This document shows, piece after piece, positions 50,418 through 58,455 of a stretch of 64,000 nucleotides of DNA; positions within the stretch are counted from its first letter, which is position 1; each line of letters starts with the position of its first letter. Under the pieces are notes generated by a model that worked only from the letters and a program-made list of their open reading frames with translations, searched no databases and was not told the origin of the DNA. Origin of the DNA: Empedobacter sp036647415 (GTDB lineage: Bacteria > Bacteroidota > Bacteroidia > Flavobacteriales > Weeksellaceae); the NCBI RefSeq assembly GCF_036647415.1, contig NZ_JAVXKG010000012.1:18766-82765 (forward strand), read 5' to 3'. A program made the translations under genes and the position numbers.

Positions 50418-50868
50418 CATAGATTTCAATAAGCTCGTGGTTTTGTTGTTGCCTACTTTTATGCGCCAACCTCGAATCATCGCTTATTTACGTTCGGCAA
50501 TTGCTCCAGTCGTAACGATTCATTATAATTTTTTAGTCAAACGAACTGACGATCATTATAAGTTAGATCACAATTGGCAGGTTTGCTACTTAGAAGCCGC
50601 TTTAAATGATCGTTTTGATATTTCAGAACGTCGTATCAAAATAGTTGAAGGCGACCAATTTGAACGAAAATACATCTATACAGAAGGTGAGCAAAAACCG
50701 AAATATTTAGGCACATTATTTATTCGTCAAAGTTCAGATTATTCAGACGATAGTTTCGATTTCACAGTCGATATGAATGGCGTAAGTGCAGACATTTATG
50801 ATGTTGAAGCACAAGTAAAATTTTACAAATTAGAAGCAACACGATTTAATATTATCAATTTAAGATGA
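50407..50868 (+). CDS. baseplate/tail protein, 153 aa
   Basis: Reads NKLVVLLLPTFMRQPRIIAYLRSAIAPVVTIHYNFLVKRTDDHYKLDHNWQVCYLEAALNDRFD and later strands. It stands where gpI-like genes stand (between J and fibres) and overlaps J by 11 nt. Assignment is by position. Confidence 0.55.
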   Translation: MKFNIDFNKLVVLLLPTFMRQPRIIAYLRSAIAPVVTIHYNFLVKRTDDHYKLDHNWQVCYLEAALNDRFDISERRIKIVEGDQFERKYIYTEGEQKPKYLGTLFIRQSSDYSDDSFDFTVDMNGVSADIYDVEAQVKFYKLEATRFNIINLR

Positions 50869-51698
50869 ATAAAATAAATGTACAACAAACAGGAGGTTTT
50901 CCTCTTGAAACGGACACACTAAATGCCATGCAAAATGCGTATGATATATTCAATTCATTGGGTAATATCATTGCGCCTTTGGCAATTGTAAAAGGTTGTG
51001 AAATCGTAGGAAATACTGTTGCCAATGGTGTAGTTTACATTGATGGTGAAGTATTGGAGTTCCGAGGTGGTCAAGCTGGTGCAACAGTAATTATTAGAGA
51101 AGAAACGAAATCGAAGAACTTTGAAAATGGTGAAAATAAAGTTGTTTACCTAACTCGTTACGCAACTTTCGGTTCATCAGTTCAAAATATAAATTATCAA
51201 TGGGTTGACTTTCATCGACCAATGTCAATCAAAGAAATTCAAAAAAGATTGATGCCTGTAGGTTGTGTTGTTTTGGATTACTACGGAAAGATTGAAGATA
51301 TACCAACAGGTTATCAACTTTGCGACGGAACGAATGGAACGCCCGACCTTCGCGGTCTTTTTATAGTTGGTTATGATCCACGTGATGCAGATTATAACGC
51401 AATCAGTAATACAGGAGGAGCAAAAGATGTAAAGTTAACAACGGCACAAATGCCAGCGCATAAGCATAGTGGAAGTACGTCTAGTAATGGTGCGCATACA
51501 CATTCATATAATTATACATATTGGGAAGGTAGTGATTCATTTCGTCGTGGTTCTGATGGTAATGGATCAAAGAGCGGTACAACGTCATCGGCTGGTAATC
51601 ACTCCCATACTTTTGAAACGAACGAAGTCGGAGGAAATCAAGCGCACGAAAATAGACCGCCATTCTTTGTTTTGGCGAAAATAATGTATAAAGGTTAA
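50865..51698 (+). CDS. tail fibre protein with phage tail-collar domain
   Basis: 277 residues. C-terminal part has MPVGCVVLDYYGKIEDIPTG, QLCDGTNGTPDLRGLFIVGYDP, then His- and Ser/Gly-rich repeats (AHKHSGSTSSNGAHTHSYNY, AGNHSHTFETN) and RPPFFVLAKIMYK. Tail-collar domains form trimeric, metal-binding fibre tips that touch the host surface. Overlaps its predecessor by 4 nt. Confidence 0.82.
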   Translation: MNKINVQQTGGFPLETDTLNAMQNAYDIFNSLGNIIAPLAIVKGCEIVGNTVANGVVYIDGEVLEFRGGQAGATVIIREETKSKNFENGENKVVYLTRYATFGSSVQNINYQWVDFHRPMSIKEIQKRLMPVGCVVLDYYGKIEDIPTGYQLCDGTNGTPDLRGLFIVGYDPRDADYNAISNTGGAKDVKLTTAQMPAHKHSGSTSSNGAHTHSYNYTYWEGSDSFRRGSDGNGSKSGTTSSAGNHSHTFETNEVGGNQAHENRPPFFVLAKIMYKG

Positions 51699-51702
51699 AA
51701 TT

Positions 51703-53403
51703 ATGGCATTAGATAATAATACACAGATTAATTACACCGATAGAAACACAATTGATAATTGGTTTAAGACGGGTTTAAAACCAACTCAACAACAGTTTTG
51801 GGCGACTTGGGCTTCTTTTTGGCATAAGTCAGATACTTTGCCAATTAGTTCTATAAATAGGCTTGGAGATTTACTTGATGGCAAAGCTGAAACCAACCAT
51901 ACACACGACATGTACGCAATGAATGATGCAACTTCGTTAACGTCTGAAGATGTAACATCTTGGAAAAATGCGCTTGGTGTTGCGAATCTTGAATTTAATG
52001 ACAATGCAATTTTAATTACAAGTGATTACGCTCGTTTTAATTTACGAATAGGCGCTGCACAATCTGCATTTAACGGTTGTGTTGATGAAGAATTTGGATT
52101 GGTGCTTTATAAGCCAACCGAAACTGGAACTGTAACCGAATTTCCTTATGTGGTTGGAATAGATGCTGAAGGAAATTCTGCACAATTACCAGCTGGTGAT
52201 TTAGGAAAGAATTTTGCAAATACAAATTTGAATGTTTCCACTAATCGAAAGCATACAGGAACTGCAAGCGTTGAATTTGGTTTTCCTTTCATTTGCTCCA
52301 ATTCTTCTGTACGTTATTCAGGATTATTAGACAAAAGTGCTGATGCGACTTTTAATCAATTATTAGGCTCTGACAGTAATGGAAATATGGCTAAAGTAGG
52401 GTTGAATGCTGTTACAAATGCAATGTCAAAATCGACAGATGCACAAAAAGATGCTTGGAGATTGGCTCAGCGTAAAACGGGAGAAATTTATTCTACAAGT
52501 CAACCAAGAGTAGATTTTCTATTTCCTAACATAATTAAGAATGAAAGTTTTATTCAATATATTAGAATTAAAGGCTCTAATCTATTTATAGATACTCGTG
52601 AAAACACTTTAAGTTGGGTTAAGTTGAGAAATAAAGTAACGTTACAAGAATATTTAGTTCCAATTGTTAATGTGATACAAACAGACCCTACATATATGTC
52701 TTTTGGAATTGATTTCTCAAACATACCTTTAGGAGTTTATCTGATAAAAATTTATAATCATCAATTACAAATGACAAATGCAGATACAACGGAACTTAGT
52801 GTAGTTGATTATTTAGATGTACAAGATTTGCCACCATTGGTGTGGAATAAAGTAACTGATTCCTCAGTCACATTTGATACTAATGATTATGAGTTAGATA
52901 AGAATGTTTATTTCGTCGTTCCGAATACCCCACATATTTCGGTTATAAAACCAATCAAAACGCTGTTATCTCAACCTGTTTTAACATCAGAAATTATGCA
53001 GCGAGATTTTATATTGTCATTTAAAATAACGTCTACTGCTTGGAATGCCAACTTCGGAGGGTTAAAAATTGGTTTAGTAGAGGAATCAATGCAAAATCAG
53101 TTGTTTATTCCATTTACATTAAATATCTATAAAATTTTTGTTGATAAAAAAATTGAACCTAATGGGGATTTAATTACGATGGATCAGAATAGTATGATAT
53201 TAGACATCAAGATGATCAAAAAATCAAATTTAATTGATGTACAAGTCACAGCATCTACAGGTTCTGGAGGTCGTTCACTTGTAGTTCTTGACAGTTTATC
53301 CGCTAAAGCTATTGGTGTCAGTTTGTATTCAAAAAATTTAGTTATTGGATATACACCAAATGATATTAAAATATTTATTGACAAAATAACATTTTTAAAC
53401 TAA
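51703..53403 (+). CDS. large tail fibre / receptor-binding protein
   Basis: 566 residues. N-terminal NWFKTGLKPTQQQFWATWASFWHKSDTLP, the usual flavobacterial phage fibre start, then LLDGKAETNHTHD, a repetitive middle, and a beta-rich C-terminal half ending NDIKIFIDKITFLN. Likely the host-range determinant. Confidence 0.75.
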   Translation: MALDNNTQINYTDRNTIDNWFKTGLKPTQQQFWATWASFWHKSDTLPISSINRLGDLLDGKAETNHTHDMYAMNDATSLTSEDVTSWKNALGVANLEFNDNAILITSDYARFNLRIGAAQSAFNGCVDEEFGLVLYKPTETGTVTEFPYVVGIDAEGNSAQLPAGDLGKNFANTNLNVSTNRKHTGTASVEFGFPFICSNSSVRYSGLLDKSADATFNQLLGSDSNGNMAKVGLNAVTNAMSKSTDAQKDAWRLAQRKTGEIYSTSQPRVDFLFPNIIKNESFIQYIRIKGSNLFIDTRENTLSWVKLRNKVTLQEYLVPIVNVIQTDPTYMSFGIDFSNIPLGVYLIKIYNHQLQMTNADTTELSVVDYLDVQDLPPLVWNKVTDSSVTFDTNDYELDKNVYFVVPNTPHISVIKPIKTLLSQPVLTSEIMQRDFILSFKITSTAWNANFGGLKIGLVEESMQNQLFIPFTLNIYKIFVDKKIEPNGDLITMDQNSMILDIKMIKKSNLIDVQVTASTGSGGRSLVVLDSLSAKAIGVSLYSKNLVIGYTPNDIKIFIDKITFLN

Positions 53404-53419
53404 TTAAAAACTACTACCA

Positions 53420-53836
53420 ATGGACAAAGTGAAAGGAAGAATACTTTTAGAACAGCAAATATCAAATTTGAAGGAAGTAGGATTTGAAGATATAGAACGT
53501 ACAGTTAATGTAATGCAGGCGCACATTGACGGTGGTAATTATAACCAGTTCTACGTTAATTATTTTATCTCATACACACGTGATGGTGTAGATGTGTCGC
53601 ATTTGTTTAAAAACCAAACATCATACGATTGGTATATCAATAACAATGAAATGATCCAACAACGAGATGAGAATTTCGAACCCGTATTAGATGATGAAGA
53701 TAATTTTATCTTATTACCTGCATTTGATTACATCATGGGAGTTTTTGATAGTCTTAACGCTATTTCTTATGCAGTTCTAAAGGCTTACATTTTAGAAAAT
53801 GACGGTGACGGAAAATGGGATTTAGTAGCGGAATAA
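53420..53836 (+). CDS. phage protein after fibre gene, 138 aa, unknown
   Basis: Starts MDKVKGRILLEQQISNLKEVGFEDIE and ends with an acidic DGDGKWDLVAE. Position just after the fibre gene suggests a fibre-assembly chaperone; no motif supports this. Overlaps the PLA2-like gene by 22 nt. Confidence 0.55.
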   Translation: MDKVKGRILLEQQISNLKEVGFEDIERTVNVMQAHIDGGNYNQFYVNYFISYTRDGVDVSHLFKNQTSYDWYINNNEMIQQRDENFEPVLDDEDNFILLPAFDYIMGVFDSLNAISYAVLKAYILENDGDGKWDLVAE

Positions 53837-54123
53837 ATGGTTGCGGTGCTTGTGGTGGTTTTTGGAAATGGTTTAAACCACCGCATTATAAATTTTTTAC
53901 GAGCCAATGCAATCAACATGATGAGGCGTATAGCGTAGGAGGAACAAAAAATGACAGATTAATTGCCGATAAGTTATTGTTTCGACAAATGATAGAATTA
54001 ACCTTGTGTTATTTCGGAACTCGCAAAGTAGCTTCTCAATATTGGTATATAACACTTGCGTTGTGTTATTATTTTGCGGTCCGAATTTTTGGAGCAAAAC
54101 AATTCAACTTCAAAGTAAAATAA
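53815..54123 (+). CDS. phospholipase A2-like protein in the lysis region, 102 aa
   Basis: NGCGACGGFW resembles a Ca-binding loop, and CNQHDEAYSVGG (His35-Asp36, Tyr39, Gly42-43) with later DRLIADKLLFRQM is the PLA2 catalytic pattern C..HD..Y..GG...AD. A hydrophobic stretch (YITLALCYYFAVRIFG) ends the protein. It may attack membrane phospholipids at lysis or entry. No classical holin is seen nearby. Motif is clear, activity inferred. Confidence 0.65.
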   Translation: MGFSSGINGCGACGGFWKWFKPPHYKFFTSQCNQHDEAYSVGGTKNDRLIADKLLFRQMIELTLCYFGTRKVASQYWYITLALCYYFAVRIFGAKQFNFKVK

Positions 54124-54205
54124 CCATTTAAAACATAATTAAAAACAATTTAAAGCACGTGTAAAAACTACACGAGCAGGATAAACTCATTTTTAAAATT
54201 AAAAT

Positions 54206-54703
54206 ATGACACCACAAGAATTTACACAAAAGTATTATCCTTTTGCCCTCGAATCGCAAAAGAAAACAGGTATTAATGCACTTGCTGTAATGGCGCAAGC
54301 TGCACAAGAAACTGGTTGGGGAAAAACAGTTGTTGGAAATATGCTTTTCGGTGTAAAAGCAAAAGCAACTACACCAGCGAATAAAAAACAATTGTTGACT
54401 ACAACAGAATATCACAAAACAAATTCGGTTAAATATCCAGTTTTAATCTCGATTACAAAACAGGCAAACGGACTTTATAAATATAAAATCAAAGATTATT
54501 TTATGAAGTATGATTCGCCAAAAGAATCATTCGACGATCATTCAGATTTCTTTTTCAGAAATCCACGATATGCAAAGGCGTTAGCTGTGAAAAGTGATGC
54601 AAATAAGTTTGTTGACGAAATCGCAAAAGCTGGTTATGCTACTGATCCAAATTATGCAGCTTCTTTGAAATCAATCATCAAAAGAATTCAGCAATATGTA
54701 TAA
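54206..54703 (+). CDS. endolysin, GH73 glucosaminidase (FlgJ-like)
   Basis: 165 residues. QAAQETGWGKTVVGNMLFGVKA holds the catalytic Glu (about 35) of GH73; later KYPVLISITKQANGLYKYKIKDYFMKYDSPKESFDDHSDFFFRNPRY and AGYATDPNYAASLKSII follow the usual family order. No signal peptide, so it needs a membrane hole to reach peptidoglycan. Overlaps the next gene by 8 nt. Confidence 0.88.
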   Translation: MTPQEFTQKYYPFALESQKKTGINALAVMAQAAQETGWGKTVVGNMLFGVKAKATTPANKKQLLTTTEYHKTNSVKYPVLISITKQANGLYKYKIKDYFMKYDSPKESFDDHSDFFFRNPRYAKALAVKSDANKFVDEIAKAGYATDPNYAASLKSIIKRIQQYV

Positions 54704-55280
54704 GTATTTGTTATTAATTATTGTTTTGTTGTTCACGAGTTGTGCAACAAAATGGAAAACAAAGGAAGTTGAACAGGTGAAGATCGAAAATAATCAATCA
54801 ATTAAAAATGATTCGTCAGTAAATCTCCAGTTGCAGAAATCTACCTATGATTATTTGCAAAAATATTCCTCAAACGAAACTCTATTGCAAAAGCTTGGTT
54901 TGACCTACGCAGGTAAAACGAATGAGGATAAAGGTAAAGTTTCCTTGAAACAAACAAAAGACGGCTTAGAACTCGATATACAAGGTGCAATAGCTATGGC
55001 ATTGGATCAAGCTCAACAAAAAGATGAGAACCTTACACAATCTGAAATGATTAAGTTGATGGATTCTATTTATACAGCTAAGATTCAACAAGATTTAGTT
55101 CAAAGAGAGCAACGCCTGATTGATAGCTTTAAATCAGATACTGAAAAACAAAAAAGTGATTTTAGTATTTGGATTTATGTCCTCATTGGAGGAATAATAT
55201 GTTTTGTTATTTTTTTAGTGTTTATAACAATTCAAATTAACCATCTTAAGAAAACACAAGCGATAATGGGAGGAAAATAA
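54696..55280 (+). CDS. lipoprotein with C-terminal membrane anchor, unimolecular-spanin-like
   Basis: 194 residues. Lipoprotein signal with lipobox FTSC (Cys16), a periplasmic helical middle (about 20-155) and a C-terminal transmembrane helix (IWIYVLIGGIICFVIFLVFITIQI, about 158-181). An outer-membrane lipid anchor plus inner-membrane anchor in one chain is the layout of u-spanins, which fuse the two membranes in the last step of lysis. It directly follows the endolysin. Confidence 0.68.
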   Translation: MYKYLLLIIVLLFTSCATKWKTKEVEQVKIENNQSIKNDSSVNLQLQKSTYDYLQKYSSNETLLQKLGLTYAGKTNEDKGKVSLKQTKDGLELDIQGAIAMALDQAQQKDENLTQSEMIKLMDSIYTAKIQQDLVQREQRLIDSFKSDTEKQKSDFSIWIYVLIGGIICFVIFLVFITIQINHLKKTQAIMGGK

Positions 55281-55281
55281 A

Positions 55282-55394
55282 GTCCTCCAACAAATTAAAA
55301 TACTTCCTACGGTAATTTTAAAATAGCACAAAGCCCACAGTTGGAGGACAGAAATGTCTTCTAGTTGTGGGTTTTTGCATTCATTACCGTAGGA
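55282..55394 (+). ncRNA. structured attenuator-like leader of the methyltransferase gene
   Basis: Outer stem TCCTACGGTAAT (55305-55316) with ATTACCGTAGGA (55383-55394), 12 bp perfect. Middle stem AAAGCCCACA (55330-55339) with TGTGGGTTTT (55366-55375), followed by T, terminator-like. Inner stem GGAGGAC (55343-55349) with GTCTTCT (55356-55362). In addition GTCCTCCAAC (55282-55291) is a perfect 10-bp complement of GTTGGAGGAC (55340-55349), so it competes with the inner and middle stems. Confidence 0.6.
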
Positions 55395-55415
55395 GCAACA
55401 AATTTAATAAATATT

Positions 55416-56252
55416 ATGAAAAATTACACACAAAGTCCATTGCCATTTCAAGGGCAAAAGAGAAAGTTTTTAAGCCATGTAAAGCAAGTTTTAGCAAATA
55501 GTTCAAATGATGCAACTTATGTTGATTTATTTGGTGGTTCAGGTATTTTGAGCCATACAATAAAACAATTGAAGCCATCAGCAAAAGTAATCTACAACGA
55601 TTATGATAACTTCAGTAAACGATTATCAGCAGTAGCGCAAACCAATGTATTGTTGGATAAAATACGATTGATTACTAATAATTTGGTAAAGGATAAAGTA
55701 ATTTGTGAGCCTTATAAATCTGAAATTCTGAAAACAATCAAACAAAAAGAAATAGAAGCTGGTTATGTAGATTATATTACATTATCAAGCTCGTTGTTAT
55801 TTTCGGCTCAGTATGCTAATGATTATGAAGAATTAAGCAGACAGACATTTTATAATAAAGTACGTCAAAGTAATTATTTTACAGAGAATTACTTGCAGGG
55901 TGTTTACATTGTGCGTAAAGACTACAGAGAGTTGTTTGAGCAATACAAAGAATTGGACGACGTTGTTTTCTTGGTTGATCCTCCATATTTAAGTACTGAT
56001 TGTTCAACATATTCAAGTGATAACTACTGGAAATTGAAAGACTACTTGAATGTAATTGATGTACTGGTTGATACAAATTACTTGTATTTCACGTCAAATA
56101 AAAGTCAAATAGTGGAGTTGTGCGAGTGGATGGAGGGTAGAACTGACAATGGAGATGTTAATCCATTTAAAGGCTCTACAACTGTATGTATCAACACAAC
56201 ATTGAATCATACTTCTAAATATACAGATATGATGCTGTATAAGTTGGATTAA
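55416..56252 (+). CDS. N6-adenine DNA methyltransferase (Dam/DpnM type)
   Basis: 278 residues from ATG at 55416; the longer frame from 55365 would run through the leader hairpins. FQGQKRKFL (like the FxGxK motif), VDLFGGSG (AdoMet binding) and FLVDPPYLS (catalytic DPPY) are in the order of class alpha adenine methylases. Last gene of the prophage, where Mu has its mom modification gene; it may protect phage DNA from restriction. Confidence 0.85.
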   Translation: MKNYTQSPLPFQGQKRKFLSHVKQVLANSSNDATYVDLFGGSGILSHTIKQLKPSAKVIYNDYDNFSKRLSAVAQTNVLLDKIRLITNNLVKDKVICEPYKSEILKTIKQKEIEAGYVDYITLSSSLLFSAQYANDYEELSRQTFYNKVRQSNYFTENYLQGVYIVRKDYRELFEQYKELDDVVFLVDPPYLSTDCSTYSSDNYWKLKDYLNVIDVLVDTNYLYFTSNKSQIVELCEWMEGRTDNGDVNPFKGSTTVCINTTLNHTSKYTDMMLYKLD

Positions 56253-56261
56253 TTGTATTTT

Positions 56262-56294
56262 AAAAACCGTTTAAAGATGTTTTAAACGGTTTTT
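56262..56294 (+). terminator. intrinsic terminator of the prophage's last gene
   Basis: 14-bp perfect stem AAAAACCGTTTAAA / TTTAAACGGTTTTT with a 5-nt loop, 9 bp after the methyltransferase stop. Confidence 0.88.
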
Positions 56295-56321
56295 ATATTG
56301 AGTAAAGTTTTGCGATTTTAT

Positions 56322-56365
56322 TGTACATTTCGTTTTAAAAAAGTGTACATTTCGTTTTGCGGATT
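56322..56365 (-). repeat. two adjacent 22-bp transposase-site-like repeats at the right prophage end
   Basis: TGTACATTTCGTTTT occurs at 56322 and 56344, exactly 22 bp apart. Read inward from the right end, each 22-bp unit carries AAAACGAAATGTACA at the same place. Mu R1 and R2 are likewise adjacent 22-bp MuA sites with a CGAAA core. A related CGAACTGTAC in inverted orientation lies near the left end (23185-23194). Confidence 0.6.
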
Positions 56366-56464
56366 ATAAAATCGATGGAAAAATTGATGTTAGGTGGAAA
56401 AATGCAAGAAGAAATGGACATTATCAATTCTAATATCAAGCATATTGATGATTTAAAACTGTAA
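56366..56464 (+). pseudogene. 3' fragment of the small gene interrupted by the prophage
   Basis: The frame that ends MEKLMLGGKMQEEMDIINSN, then IKHIDDLKL and TAA at 56462-56464, has no natural upstream part on this side. It fuses in frame with the 5' fragment after poxB when the prophage and one copy of a short direct repeat are removed. An ATG at 56375 could still yield a 29-aa peptide. Confidence 0.55.
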
Positions 56465-56502
56465 AAAATTAATTATTAGTTAATTCAAAAAACATTGAAA
56501 TT

Positions 56503-57546
56503 ATGGCAAATCCAAATTTAAGTTTCAAATACGAATTAGAAAAAAAAGCACCACGTACCAATGATGGCGGTATTACAAGAGGTGCTTCGGTTACAGATTT
56601 CCCAGCATCAATAGGCATTGCGGGCGTTTCTATGCGTTTGGCACCTGGTAGTATGCGCGAAATGCATTGGCACGCTAATGCGGCAGAATGGGGATATGTG
56701 ATTACGGGCGCTTGTAGAACCACAATTTTACATCCAGACGGCACAAGTTATATCGACTATTTTTATCCAGGCGATATTTGGTATTTCCCGAAAGGTTATG
56801 GTCATTCCATTCAAGCAATTAGCGATGAAGAATGTCATTTTATATTAATTTTTGATAATGGCGATTTTTCCGAAGATCATACCTTTAGTGTAACAGATTT
56901 TGTTTCTTCTGTTCCACCAGAAATTGCTGCTCAAAACCTTGGATTAACTTTAGAAGAAGTAGCAAAACTTCCTCAAAAAGAGGCTTATTTCGCAGCAGGA
57001 CCAGTTCCAGATCCTTCTACAACATTGGCATCTGCACGTAGCGAAGCCGATATTTCTTTGGTAAGTATGCACCGTTATCCGCTTCACGCACAGCAACCAC
57101 GCATTGTTCCGGGTGGTGGTACGCAACGTTTGGTAACGTCTAAAGAGTTTCCAATCAGTACCACAATGTCGGGTTCTTTTATAGAAATGCAACCAGGTAC
57201 TTTGCGCGAAATGCATTGGCATCCAAATGCTGATGAATGGCAATATTTTATAGAAGGACAGGCAGAAATGGGCGTGTTTTTAGCACAAGGTAATTTTGTT
57301 AAAGATCAATTCAACGCTGGTGATGTAGGTTACGTGCCAATGGGTGCTGGGCATTACATCAAAAATACGGGCGATACGGTTCTTAAAATCTTGTTAGGAT
57401 TTAATAGTGGAATTTATCAATCGGTAGATTTAAGCGAATGGATATCAAGTAATCCTAAAGATGTTGTGGAAACTAATTTTTCTCTTCCTCCAGGTGAGAT
57501 AGATGAATTCCCAACAGGAAAAATCTTTATGAAACCAAAAAATTAG
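56503..57546 (+). CDS. bicupin, oxalate decarboxylase family
   Basis: 347 residues with two cupin domains, each with the Mn-binding set: EMHWHANAAEWGYVITG ... PGDIWYFPKGYGHSI, and EMHWHPNADEWQYFIEG ... AGDVGYVPMGAGHYI. Typical bacterial oxalate decarboxylases are bicupins of this length, giving formate and CO2. No signal peptide is present. It originally lay just downstream of poxB and the interrupted small gene. Confidence 0.85.
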   Translation: MANPNLSFKYELEKKAPRTNDGGITRGASVTDFPASIGIAGVSMRLAPGSMREMHWHANAAEWGYVITGACRTTILHPDGTSYIDYFYPGDIWYFPKGYGHSIQAISDEECHFILIFDNGDFSEDHTFSVTDFVSSVPPEIAAQNLGLTLEEVAKLPQKEAYFAAGPVPDPSTTLASARSEADISLVSMHRYPLHAQQPRIVPGGGTQRLVTSKEFPISTTMSGSFIEMQPGTLREMHWHPNADEWQYFIEGQAEMGVFLAQGNFVKDQFNAGDVGYVPMGAGHYIKNTGDTVLKILLGFNSGIYQSVDLSEWISSNPKDVVETNFSLPPGEIDEFPTGKIFMKPKN

Positions 57547-57557
57547 GATTAATTCTT

Positions 57558-57588
57558 AAAATACCTTAGGATTTTCCTGAGGTATTTT
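57558..57588 (+). terminator. intrinsic terminator after the bicupin gene
   Basis: Stem AAAATACCT..AGG / CCT..AGGTATTTT with one G-T pair and a 5-nt loop, 12 bp after the stop. Confidence 0.8.
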
Positions 57589-57607
57589 ATTTAAAAAATT
57601 TAAAATT

Positions 57608-58339
57608 ATGGAAACACCTTCAGCACCAATTACAAATGATGCTATGAAAATGAATGAAATAAAACTAACAAGAGTAGAACAAATGTTGGCCTACATCATC
57701 GTTTTCACAGCTGGTTTTGTAGATGTTATTGCATTTCTGAAATGGAAAACCTATGTTTCGCTGATGAGTGGAAACACCACACAAATGGGTATTTTTTTGA
57801 ATGAAGACTCTACCAAAAACACTTTAAATCTATCTATAACAGCAATTGTTGGTTTTATGGCAGGTATTTTTATAGGAACAACTTTAGCAACGTGGAAAAA
57901 GAATAAAATAAGTACGCTTTCATTTTTTCTAATCGCTATTTTGTACAGTACTTATACTTTTATTAATATGAGCCATCCTATAACACCTATTTTATCTGTT
58001 GCAACATTGGCTTTGGGCGTTGGTATGTTAAACACCATAGTAACTGTGGAGGGAAATATGAAGTTGAATACTGTATTTGTAACTGGAGCATTGGTAAACG
58101 TTTCTATTTATTTGTCCAATTGGATGATGCTTGATGATAAAGATGCAAAGAAAAAATCTCGTTTTCAGGCATTTAACTTTTTACTTATTTGGGCATTATT
58201 TCTTTTAGGTACATACGCAGGCTCTTCTGTATTGGATGATTTGGGAGAATGGATACTTATGGTACCGGTTGTATTGGTATTAATTTGCGCTTTTATAATG
58301 CACTTTTTTTGTGAAAATCTTATATTACCATCTAAGTAA
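57608..58339 (+). CDS. DUF1275 (YoaK-like) membrane protein
   Basis: 243 residues with six or seven hydrophobic segments. ITAGFVDVIAFLKW-type start (FTAGFVDVIAFLKWKTYVSLMSGNTTQMGIFL) is diagnostic of DUF1275, as is LGVGMLNTIVTVEGNMKLNTVFVTGALVN. Inner membrane protein of unknown transport or regulatory function. Confidence 0.85.
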   Translation: METPSAPITNDAMKMNEIKLTRVEQMLAYIIVFTAGFVDVIAFLKWKTYVSLMSGNTTQMGIFLNEDSTKNTLNLSITAIVGFMAGIFIGTTLATWKKNKISTLSFFLIAILYSTYTFINMSHPITPILSVATLALGVGMLNTIVTVEGNMKLNTVFVTGALVNVSIYLSNWMMLDDKDAKKKSRFQAFNFLLIWALFLLGTYAGSSVLDDLGEWILMVPVVLVLICAFIMHFFCENLILPSK

Positions 58340-58393
58340 TTTTATTTCAATTATTTATCACTTGATTAATAAATTTGTTAAAAAAAATAATAG

Positions 58394-58430
58394 AAACACT
58401 TCGTTGATAAAAAAGCGAAGTGTTTTTTTT
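58394..58430 (+). terminator. intrinsic terminator after the DUF1275 gene
   Basis: AAACACTTCG / CGAAGTGTTT with a 12-nt A-rich loop, followed by a long T run. Confidence 0.85.
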
Positions 58431-58455
58431 ATTATATTTATACAATAACTCTAAT

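Larger units (their letters stand above)
23121..56383. mobile_element. Mu-like transposable prophage, about 33 kb, contractile tail
   Basis: Evidence: S24 repressor, Ner-like protein, MuA-type DDE transposase and MuB-type ATPase at the left end; DUF3164, gpG, MuF, DUF935 portal, DUF1320, TerL, protease, capsid, DUF2586 sheath, baseplate and lysis genes; adenine methylase at the right end. No tyrosine or serine integrase is present. The ends given use the 6-bp direct repeat TTGATG (23115-23120 and 56384-56389) as target duplication. An alternative uses TATAAAA (23138-23144 and 56365-56371), giving 23145-56364. Ends are uncertain by about 25 bp. All modules look intact, so it may be inducible. 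Confidence 0.9.

Noticed and set aside
23121..56383. Integrase-type prophage with att sites in a tRNA gene
   Set aside because: No tyrosine or serine recombinase is present; MuA/MuB-type genes and the insertion inside a small ORF show transposition.
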